Positions 1-6,429 of a stretch of 19,775 nt of DNA are shown here, piece after piece (position 1 is the stretch's first letter; every line of letters begins with the position of its first letter). A program made the translations under genes and the position numbers. Source of the stretch: an uncultured Oscillospiraceae bacterium (GTDB lineage: Bacteria; Bacillota; Clostridia; Oscillospirales; Oscillospiraceae); the NCBI GenBank assembly GCA_910579485.1, contig CAJTVO010000059.1, positions 1 through 19,775 on the forward strand, written 5' to 3'. Under the pieces are notes generated by a model that was not told the DNA's origin, searched no databases, and saw only the letters and a list, made by a program, of their open reading frames with translations.

Positions 1-239
1 CCTACGGAATACATCTTCTCCTCAAAGTCCACGCTGAGGGGGAAGAAGTCGATGCCGTCCCGGGGCCGGGCGGCGGCGGTGGCGGTACACAGGACGGTGG
101 TCTCGCCGTAGGTGACCAGCACGGCGGCGTTGGCCAGCTCAGCCAGCTTGCCGGTCTCCAGGGTCAGGGGACGGCCCGCCAGATCCATGGTGTATTTGCG
201 GTAGTTGGGGAACTGCTTTTTGGTGATGATAGTAGACAT
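1..239 (-). CDS. pnp: Polynucleotide phosphorylase, N-terminal part (cut by window edge)
   Basis: Only the first 79 codons are in the window; the gene continues past base 1. The translation begins MSTIITKKQFPNYRKYTMDL and contains GRPLTLETGKLAELAN, LVTYGETTVLCTATA and GIDFFPLSVDFEEKMYSV, which matches the first RNase PH domain of bacterial PNPase. The enzyme is a phosphorolytic 3'-to-5' exoribonuclease of RNA turnover in the cytoplasm. The ATG at 239-237 is supported by an AAGGAG ribosome binding site at about 247-252. It lies downstream of rpsO on the same strand, the classic rpsO-pnp pairing. No promoter is visible between them, so pnp is probably transcribed from the rpsO promoter through the hairpins in the gap. 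Confidence 0.93.
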   Translation of the reverse strand, partial: MSTIITKKQFPNYRKYTMDLAGRPLTLETGKLAELANAAVLVTYGETTVLCTATAAARPRDGIDFFPLSVDFEEKMYSV

Positions 240-278
240 AGCGTACTCCTTTTCATTTGTACTTTTTGTTCAGTCAGA

Positions 279-346
279 GCCGCCTTTTTAGCACTTGATC
301 TCATCCCCGACGGTTCGGGGGCAAGATCAACTGCTAAAACAGCGGC
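279..346 (-). promoter_or_regulatory. Long stem-loop in the pnp leader
   Basis: Bases 279-346 form one long, nearly continuous inverted repeat. Paired segments are 279-283 with 342-346, 286-293 with 332-339, 295-301 with 324-330, and 305-310 with 315-320, interrupted by small symmetric internal loops and capped by a 4-base loop. It sits 40 bases upstream of the pnp start in the transcribed leader. In E. coli a leader stem-loop is cut by RNase III and used by PNPase to control its own mRNA. A similar role here is inference from position and shape. The pairing itself is read directly from the sequence. Confidence 0.6.
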
Positions 347-474
347 TTTCCCAATTCCTGGGGACGTCGGAGGTACAGGAAGGACTGCCGTCGTGCTTCG
401 CCCAACAGCCGGTCCCGGCCCGCGCCGCCCGGACAGCTGCCGGAAGGGAGGGCGCAGACCGAGGGCACGGAAAG

Positions 475-504
475 ACGGGGAGAAGGGTCCGCCCTCCTCC
501 CCGT
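475..504 (-). terminator. Hairpin after rpsO, probable weak terminator or attenuator
   Basis: ACGGGGAG at 475-482 pairs with CTCCCCGT at 497-504, extended by an inner GGG/CCC pair across one mismatch. It starts 8 bases after the rpsO stop. Only a short CTTT follows on the leftward transcript, so termination is probably partial and allows read-through into pnp. On the other strand the same hairpin is followed by GCTTTTT. Confidence 0.55.
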
Positions 505-512
505 GCTTTTTG

Positions 513-779
513 TTACTTACGAATACCCAGCTTGGCGATGAGGGCACGATAGCGCTCAATGTCCTTCTTGGCCAGATAATCCAGAAGGCTGCGGCGCTTA
601 CCGATCATCTTATAGAGGCCCCGGCGGCTGTGGTTGTCGTGGATGTGGACCTTCAGGTGCTCGGTGAGCTGGTTGATCCGCTCGGTGAGGATAGCGACCT
701 GGACCTCGGGGGAACCGGTGTCGCCCTCGTGGGTGCGGTTGGACTCGATGATAGAGGTCTTCTGCTCTTTCTGCATCAT
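513..779 (-). CDS. rpsO: 30S ribosomal protein S15
   Basis: The 88-residue product has the full S15 sequence, including GDTGSPEVQVAILTERI, LTEHLKVHIHDNHSRRGL and RRSLLDYLAKKDIERY. Length and conserved residues are normal. S15 is a primary binder of the 16S rRNA central domain and is needed for small-subunit platform assembly. Two adjacent ATG codons are possible (779-777 and 776-774). The first is preferred because the AGGTGG ribosome binding site at 790-795 is 10 bases from it and 13 from the second. It is transcribed from a near-consensus promoter at 877-905, leaving a leader of about 90 bases, and lies upstream of pnp. Confidence 0.97.
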   Translation of the reverse strand: MMQKEQKTSIIESNRTHEGDTGSPEVQVAILTERINQLTEHLKVHIHDNHSRRGLYKMIGKRRSLLDYLAKKDIERYRALIAKLGIRK

Positions 780-876
780 GGGTAGTTTACCACCTTTTCA
801 AAAAATTCTCCTCTGGCTGCGCCGGGGCAGGTGCCGCCTGCGGCGGGGCCAGGGAACACGCACTGCGTACTCTGTT

Positions 877-905
877 ACTATAACACAGCTATTTCTTATT
901 GTAAA
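877..905 (-). promoter_or_regulatory. Promoter of rpsO (-pnp) and structured leader
   Basis: On the leftward strand TTTACA (905-900), a 17-base spacer and TATAGT (882-877) preceded by TGT form a sigma-A type extended -10 promoter. Transcription would start near 870. The leader contains a perfect GC-rich hairpin (834-838 with 842-846). S15 is known in several bacteria to repress its own synthesis by binding leader RNA. Whether this leader does so cannot be told from sequence alone. Confidence 0.7.
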
Positions 906-1044
906 GCATAATTGCAGGATTATCCCACAATTTTTTCATAATTTTTGCCGCAGCGTCTGTTGGATACCCTATAGAACCAGCCCCCAACACCTGGAAGGCC
1001 CTGCTCAGACCAGCGAAGCATCCCGCAAATCTCCTTGCGCCTCA

Positions 1045-1069
1045 AAAAAAGATGCTCCGCATCTTTTTT
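1045..1069 (-). terminator. Intrinsic terminator of the opp/apbE-like operon, bidirectional
   Basis: AAAAAAGATGC at 1045-1055 pairs with GCATCTTTTTT at 1059-1069 around a 3-base loop. On the leftward transcript it is followed by a run of seven T. It is the second of two hairpins after the apbE-like gene and separates that operon from the rpsO promoter. Confidence 0.85.
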
Positions 1070-1077
1070 GACACGTA

Positions 1078-1108
1078 GAAACGGACAGGCCCCCGGCCTG
1101 TCCGTTTC
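1078..1108 (-). terminator. Very stable 14-bp hairpin directly after the apbE-like stop codon
   Basis: Bases 1078-1091 and 1095-1108 are perfect complements (14 bp) around a CCC loop, starting 3 bases after the TGA of the apbE-like gene. No T-run follows directly, so it probably acts with the next hairpin (1045-1069) as a tandem terminator or as a 3'-end block against exonucleases. Confidence 0.65.
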
Positions 1109-1110
1109 GA

Positions 1111-2361
1111 TCAGCCTACGCTGTATCCTTCATCAATATGGGAAAATACCGCTCCATCCTGGCTGGCGTGAATGACCTCGTCCTCGCAGTACAGGAAGTC
1201 GATCCCATCCCTCACCAGCGCCTCCAGAGCGTCCTCCTGGAGCGTATCGGCGATATACACCGGCATCATCTCCAGCAGGATCTCGCCGCAGCCCTTGTCC
1301 GCGCTGTACCCGGTAAGACCGGAGACCGCGTTCCTTGCCACGCCGTCCGCGATATCCACATAGGGCGTCCGTATTTCTCCGGTGCGCAGCCGGTAAAACC
1401 GCGCTTCGTCCATGGCGTTGACCGGGTAATCCCGCAGCGCCGCGATGCTCATAGGACCCTGATAGCTCATCAGCGCCACCGCGCGGACGTCCTCGCCGCT
1501 CCGGTCATATACCGACAGCGAGTAGCCCTCGCCGCTCCCGTCCAGGCACCGGACAAAGCCGTCATAGCTGACCAGCACGCCGCTGGTATACCCCTGGGCC
1601 GCCAGCTCCCGGGCCAGATAGTCGATGATAAAGGCGTTGCGCATCCACTCAAAGTCGATAAAGCACTCCACGCCCTCCCGCCGGGCAAACTCCAGATACT
1701 CCCGGGAGACGAAAAGCCGGACCCGGCCCTCTCCCAGCAGCTCCACCCGGACCGCCTGGGGATCGTTGGCAAAGGCGGCGTACTCCCGGTACTCCCGGGC
1801 GACCTCCGGACTGAGCCTGGGGTCGAAGTCCGCCAGCTGGACGTCATCCCAGCAGGAGAATACCCCGCCGTACCGCTCATATACCGGCCCCAGATAGAGC
1901 GCCCGGTTCCCGCTGCGCTCCACAGCGGCCAGCGCCTCGTAGAGCGCCCCGTCCACTGCCAGCTCCTCATTGGGATGCCGGTTGATGGCGTAAAGGTTGT
2001 TGACGCCCTCCTCCTCCATTTGGTTGTGGAAGACCTGGAAGGCGTTCCGGCACAGCCGCGTGTAGGCGGCGCTCACGGCCTTCTGCTCCGCGGCAGGGGA
2101 GAGCTCCCCGCCGCCCAGATGGTAGAGAAATTCAAACTCCGAGGCGCAGGTGATCCCCTGGTCGGACCCGGCCTCGATGGTGACCCAATCCGACTGGGGC
2201 GTAAAGAGCTGGGAGACGCCATAGGCCAGCGACGCCCCTCCGATCAAAAGGAAGGCGGCCGCCAGGACCAGGCGCAGTCCCGGGTGCTTCTCGTTGAGCT
2301 CGATACGCTCCACCGGTTTTGGGCGGGCCCGGTCCCGGTTGTCCCTGGCTGTACGGCTCAA
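1111..2361 (-). CDS. Membrane-anchored ApbE-like protein, catalytic motifs degenerate
   Basis: This 416-residue protein has a basic N-terminus, one transmembrane helix (about 29-49) and a large extracytoplasmic domain. Its segment order resembles ApbE (FAD:protein FMN transferase): LYAINRHPNEELAVDGALYEA (123-143) matches the 'I..IN....V...L..L' region, FIDFEWMRNAFIIDYLAREL (234-253) the 'DLGgIaKGYaaD' helix, and GVLVSYDGF (261-269) the 'a.v..GGN' strand. The glycine-rich and 'DA.ST'-like motifs needed for FAD and magnesium are not recognisable, so enzyme activity is doubtful. The start is a TTG at 2361-2359, one base after the oppF stop, with GGTGG 7 bases upstream. It is the last gene of the opp operon, so a role with the transporter is plausible. 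The fold call is by eye and needs structural confirmation. Confidence 0.55.
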   Translation of the reverse strand: MSRTARDNRDRARPKPVERIELNEKHPGLRLVLAAAFLLIGGASLAYGVSQLFTPQSDWVTIEAGSDQGITCASEFEFLYHLGGGELSPAAEQKAVSAAYTRLCRNAFQVFHNQMEEEGVNNLYAINRHPNEELAVDGALYEALAAVERSGNRALYLGPVYERYGGVFSCWDDVQLADFDPRLSPEVAREYREYAAFANDPQAVRVELLGEGRVRLFVSREYLEFARREGVECFIDFEWMRNAFIIDYLARELAAQGYTSGVLVSYDGFVRCLDGSGEGYSLSVYDRSGEDVRAVALMSYQGPMSIAALRDYPVNAMDEARFYRLRTGEIRTPYVDIADGVARNAVSGLTGYSADKGCGEILLEMMPVYIADTLQEDALEALVRDGIDFLYCEDEVIHASQDGAVFSHIDEGYSVG

Positions 2362-2362
2362 G

Positions 2363-3676
2363 CTACGCCACCACTCTCCACAGCAGGAGCAGGAAGATCA
2401 GCAGGATCACGCCGATCACCGCAAAACCGGTAACGGCTCCCTTCATGCACTTCTTATAGTTGCGGGTGTGCTTGAATTTCTTGAACAGGAACGCCGCGAT
2501 GATGCCCAAAACCGGCAGGAAGAAGGAGAGGATCGTATACCAGATGCTTCCGGTATCGTGGGTGGGGTGGATCAGGAACTCCTCCTCCGCCAGCTTGTCG
2601 GCCTCCACCTCCTGATGGTGCGCCGCGCGGGCCGGGTCGTCCGGGTCCAGAATCTGAATGGGCTTGACGGGGACGCCCCGTTCCCGGACGGCCTTGTATT
2701 CCTCGATCTCCTTCTTGCTGCCATATACATAGTGGTTGTGGCCGATGCACACCAGCTCCGGCTGCTCGTTGGAGTAATCGTGGATGGAGGGATCGTAGGT
2801 ATAGAGAACCTTGTTCTTCTCCAGCTTGGGGTCGGGGATGGGGATGGCGGAGATCAGGGAATGGGTGTAGGGGTGGAGGGGGAAGTTGAACAGCTCCTCC
2901 GCCTCCGCGATCTCCACGATGCGCCCCTTGTAAATGACGCCGATACGGTCGGAGATGAAGCGCACTACCGACAGATCGTGGGCGATGAACAGGTAGGTGA
3001 GGTCCTTCTCCTCCTGGAACTTCTTCATCAGGTTGAGCACCTGGGCGCGGATGGACACGTCCAGGGCGGAGATGGGCTCGTCGGCCACCACCAGCTCCGG
3101 CTCCATGACCATGGCCCGGGCGATGCCGATACGCTGGCGCTGTCCGCCGGAGAACTCATGGGGATAGCGGGTCAGGTGCTCGGGGAGCAGGCCCACCTCC
3201 TCGATCATCTCCTCCACCTTCCGCACCCGGTCGGCCTCGTTCTCAAAGAGGTGGAAGTTATAGAGGCCCTCGGAGATGATATAGTCCACGGTGGCCCGCT
3301 CGTTCAGGGACGCGGCGGGGTCCTGGAAGACCATCTGGATATTCCGGATGACCTCCCGGTCCAGCGCGTGGGGGATCTTGCCGGAAATGCGCACGCCCTT
3401 ATAGTCGATCTCGCCGCCGGCCAGGGGATTGACCCGGATGACGGCCCGGCCGATGGTGGTCTTGCCGGAGCCGGACTCGCCCACCAGGGAAAAGGTCTCC
3501 CCCTTGTAGATGTCGAAGGAGGCATCCTGGACGGCGCGGACCGCGTCGTCTCCCTTGCCGAAGGTGATGTCCACATTTTTCAGGGACAGCAGGATCTCCC
3601 TGCCGTTCTCTGCCACAGGCCCGTGCTCCGGCAGGCGGCCGGAACGGACGTGATTTTCTTGTTTCAGTGTAGCCAC
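2363..3676 (-). CDS. oppF: Oligopeptide ABC transporter ATP-binding protein OppF with C-terminal membrane tail
   Basis: One of two ATPase subunits powering peptide import, on the inner face of the membrane. Visible motifs are Walker A GESGSGKT (66-73), Q-loop Q118 in VFQDPAASLN, signature FSGGQRQR (175-182), Walker B LVVADEP (195-201) and H-loop H233; all catalytic residues are intact. The family is normally about 310-350 residues; this one has 437. The extra C-terminus is a charged linker followed by two hydrophobic helices (about 378-397 and 413-434) separated by a Lys/Arg-rich stretch, unusual for a cytoplasmic ATPase. The cysteine cluster common in the OppF tail is missing. Start is GTG at 3676-3674 with AGGAG at 3683-3687; the oppD stop lies 15 bases upstream. 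Co-transcribed with oppA-D. Confidence 0.9.
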   Translation of the reverse strand: MATLKQENHVRSGRLPEHGPVAENGREILLSLKNVDITFGKGDDAVRAVQDASFDIYKGETFSLVGESGSGKTTIGRAVIRVNPLAGGEIDYKGVRISGKIPHALDREVIRNIQMVFQDPAASLNERATVDYIISEGLYNFHLFENEADRVRKVEEMIEEVGLLPEHLTRYPHEFSGGQRQRIGIARAMVMEPELVVADEPISALDVSIRAQVLNLMKKFQEEKDLTYLFIAHDLSVVRFISDRIGVIYKGRIVEIAEAEELFNFPLHPYTHSLISAIPIPDPKLEKNKVLYTYDPSIHDYSNEQPELVCIGHNHYVYGSKKEIEEYKAVRERGVPVKPIQILDPDDPARAAHHQEVEADKLAEEEFLIHPTHDTGSIWYTILSFFLPVLGIIAAFLFKKFKHTRNYKKCMKGAVTGFAVIGVILLIFLLLLWRVVA

Positions 3677-3691
3677 GTTTTTCTCCTCCCC

Positions 3692-5443
3692 CTAAATATT
3701 GAACGCGCGGATCAGCTTTTCATGGATATCCTGGATGCCCTCGGGCTTTTCCAGCTTGGGGGCGTTGGGATCCAGCAGCCAGGTCTTGGCGTAGTGGGTA
3801 TCCGTCACCTTGAACATCGGCGGCTCCATGAGGGTGTCGATCTTCAGGCAGTACGGATTACGGGGAGCGAAGGAGTCGCCCACGATCTGGTTGTAGAGGG
3901 AGGGCGGGGTCCCGGTGATGGAGTACAGCTTGGTATTCTTCTGCGCCAGCTGGGGCAGGGAGGAGAGCAGGGCCCAGGTATAGGGATGGCGGGGATCGTA
4001 GAAGACCTCCTCCACGGTGCCCAGCTCGATGATCTGCCCGGCGTACATCACCGCCACCCGGTCGGCCACGTTGGCCACCACGCCCAGGTCGTGGGTGATG
4101 AAGACGATGGTGTAGTTGAACTCCTTCTGCAGCTCCTTGATGAGCTCCAGGATCTGGGCCTGGATGGTCACGTCCAGAGCGGTGGTAGGCTCGTCGCAGA
4201 TGAGGATCTTAGGCTGGCAGGACAGGGCGATGGCGATGACGATCCTCTGGCGCATACCGCCGGAGTACTGGAAGGGGTAGTCGTCGAACCGGGCCTCCGC
4301 CTTGGGGATGCCCACCTTCCGCATCAGCTCCAGCGCCCGGCGGCGGGCCTCCGCCTCGGTGCAGTTCTGGTGCTTGAGGATGATGGAGGTGATCTGCTTG
4401 CCGATGGTGATGATGGGGTTGAGGCTGGTCATGGGGTCCTGGAAGACGGTGGCGATCCGGCGGCCCCTAATCTGGCACCAGTCCTTGGCGTACTGCACCC
4501 GGGCCAGATTCAGAACGCAGGTCCCGTGAAGGGCCTCCGCCGTCTCATCCAGATAGCGCACCCGGAAGGTCACGCTGTCAAAGACGGCGTTGCGCTGGCT
4601 CTCGTCGTCCAGGTCCACCCCCAGCTTCATGGCCTCCTCCAGCCCCTTGAGGAGCTTGTTGACCATCTTCACCCGCTCATAGATGCCATACCGGCCCACG
4701 GAGAGATAGATCTCCTTGGCCAGGATCTCGTTGCGCTTCACCTTCGCAGGAGAAATTTCACCGGCGATGGCCTTCTGATACTGGGCCTTCAGCGCGGCGG
4801 ACTGCTCCTGATACTTCTTGTTGAAGGCGGCGTCATTGGCGGCGGCGGCCTTCCGGTCGTGGGCCAGCTGCTCCTCCTTCTTCTTGAAGGCCTTGATCTG
4901 CCCGTCCAGATCCTTGATGAGCTTTGCGGTCTCCCGGATCTTGTCCTTCTCGTGAGCGGGATCGAAGGTCTGCTTCAGATTGAAAGCGTCAGTGCGCTTG
5001 GCCACCAGGTCCTTGTACTCCGCCTCGGCCGCGGCCTTCTCCTCGTCGCTGAGGCTGGTCTTCCGGCGTTTTTCCGCCTCCAGCTCCAGGATCTTCTGAT
5101 AGACGTCCGCTCCCGCCTCCAGCTTGGAGGCCTCGTTGAGCTTGTGCAGCGCCTTGTCGATCAGCCGGTGGGCAACCGTCGTCAGCCGCACGCGGGTATC
5201 GGCCAGCTCCTCATCGTTGAAGATGATGCTGCCGTTATCGATAAAGCCATTGGAATCCAGCATCCCGGCAAAGGTCTTGGTAAACACGCTCTTGCCGGAG
5301 CCGGACTCGCCTACGATGGCGATGGATTCATTCTCATAAATGTCCAGGGAGACTCCCCGGATGGCTGTCAGCACCCTGCCGCGCACCCGGAACTTGACCC
5401 AGAGGTCATTGATGGACAGCAAAACCTTTTTCTCTTCTGCCAT
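3692..5443 (-). CDS. oppD: Oligopeptide ABC transporter ATP-binding protein OppD with large coiled-coil insertion
   Basis: Second ATPase of the peptide importer, 583 residues against about 330-360 for the family. Walker A GESGSGKS is at 45-52, Q335 lies in VFQDPMTSLNP, the signature YSGGMRQR at 393-400, Walker B ILICDEP at 413-419 and H-loop H451, so the ATPase core is complete. Residues of about 85-320, between Walker A and the Q-loop, are extra: a Lys/Glu/Ala-rich, mostly helical stretch likely to form coiled coil. The tail SFAPRNPYC has Asn and other residues where the family usually has the cysteines of C.FAPRC, so no Fe-S site is expected there. ATG at 5443-5441 is preferred over the GTG at 5449 because GGGGGAG (5449-5455) ends 5 bases before the ATG and would overlap the GTG. 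That ribosome binding site lies against the oppC stop. Confidence 0.92.
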   Translation of the reverse strand: MAEEKKVLLSINDLWVKFRVRGRVLTAIRGVSLDIYENESIAIVGESGSGKSVFTKTFAGMLDSNGFIDNGSIIFNDEELADTRVRLTTVAHRLIDKALHKLNEASKLEAGADVYQKILELEAEKRRKTSLSDEEKAAAEAEYKDLVAKRTDAFNLKQTFDPAHEKDKIRETAKLIKDLDGQIKAFKKKEEQLAHDRKAAAANDAAFNKKYQEQSAALKAQYQKAIAGEISPAKVKRNEILAKEIYLSVGRYGIYERVKMVNKLLKGLEEAMKLGVDLDDESQRNAVFDSVTFRVRYLDETAEALHGTCVLNLARVQYAKDWCQIRGRRIATVFQDPMTSLNPIITIGKQITSIILKHQNCTEAEARRRALELMRKVGIPKAEARFDDYPFQYSGGMRQRIVIAIALSCQPKILICDEPTTALDVTIQAQILELIKELQKEFNYTIVFITHDLGVVANVADRVAVMYAGQIIELGTVEEVFYDPRHPYTWALLSSLPQLAQKNTKLYSITGTPPSLYNQIVGDSFAPRNPYCLKIDTLMEPPMFKVTDTHYAKTWLLDPNAPKLEKPEGIQDIHEKLIRAFNI

Positions 5444-5455
5444 ATCCACTCCCCC

Positions 5456-6424
5456 TTACATGTGCGTCCGCGGATCGGACGCGTCGCCCAGGTTCTGACC
5501 AACCACGTACAGCACCACAGTGATGATGGCCGAGATAGCCACCGGGCTCCAGAACTCCAGCTCCCAGCCGGGGGTGACCATGGCGCTTTCCGCAGCGTAG
5601 ATCATGCGGCCCAGAGACTGCTCGCTCATGCCCATACCAATATAGGACAGGAACACCTCGTAGGAGATATAGCTGGGCAGCTCGGTGGCCAGCAGGGTCA
5701 CGATGACGCTGGTCATAAAGGGCAGGATGTTCTTCATGGCGATCTTTACCGTGGAGGTGCCCAGGCACCGCGAAGCCAGATTATACTCCCGCTCCCGAAT
5801 GATGACCACCTGGGTCCGGATGAAATAAGCGATACCGATCCACCCGATGACTGTCAGGGCAAACACCATGGTCCAGAAGGTGGGGGCGAAAAGCATGGCC
5901 ATCACGGAAATGATCAGGATGACAGGGACGTTGCCTACAACGTTGTAGATAAACATCATTATGGCGTCTATCTTCTTGGAGAAGCCCCATACCGCGCCGA
6001 GGCACACGCCGATAGTCATATTGATGGCGGCGCACAGAAATGCCAAGGAAATGGATATCTTCGATCCGTTCCAGATGGCGTCAAAGGTGGGCTCGCCAGA
6101 GGCGCCCGCGCCCAGGATCCACTTCAGATCAAATCCAAAATACTGGATCGCAGCAACGGGACTCAGATGCTTGGAGTCGGGATCCAACAGGTTGGCAAAG
6201 GGATCGTAGTGCGTCACCGCAGGATAGATATACGCAAAGGCGATCATGAACACCAGCAGGCACAAGATCACAACGTTGACCTTCTTCCGGAAAAATACCC
6301 GGAAGACGCTCTTCCAGTAGGAGTACCGGGGAGCCGTGATCTTCTCCGACTCCAGATCGTTGTGGTCCGCAAAGGCGAACAGCTCCGCCTCGCTCAGACC
6401 CAGCTTCTTATAATTATTTTCCAT
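5456..6424 (-). CDS. oppC: Oligopeptide ABC transporter permease OppC
   Basis: Integral membrane subunit of 322 residues that pairs with OppB to form the peptide channel. A hydrophilic N-terminus is followed by a first transmembrane helix (near FFRKKVNVVILCLLVFMIAF), an extracytoplasmic segment and five further helices of the BPD_transp_1 type. The cytoplasmic EAA-type loop that docks on the ATPases is seen as YNLASRCLGTSTVKIAMKN, followed by ILPF. Length is close to the family norm, unlike its partners OppB and OppD. ATG at 6424-6422 is chosen over the overlapping GTG at 6427 because GAGGT (6432-6436) is 7 bases away. The oppB stop is 5 bases upstream, so translation is probably coupled. Confidence 0.93.
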   Translation of the reverse strand: MENNYKKLGLSEAELFAFADHNDLESEKITAPRYSYWKSVFRVFFRKKVNVVILCLLVFMIAFAYIYPAVTHYDPFANLLDPDSKHLSPVAAIQYFGFDLKWILGAGASGEPTFDAIWNGSKISISLAFLCAAINMTIGVCLGAVWGFSKKIDAIMMFIYNVVGNVPVILIISVMAMLFAPTFWTMVFALTVIGWIGIAYFIRTQVVIIREREYNLASRCLGTSTVKIAMKNILPFMTSVIVTLLATELPSYISYEVFLSYIGMGMSEQSLGRMIYAAESAMVTPGWELEFWSPVAISAIITVVLYVVGQNLGDASDPRTHM

Positions 6425-6429
6425 CACAC

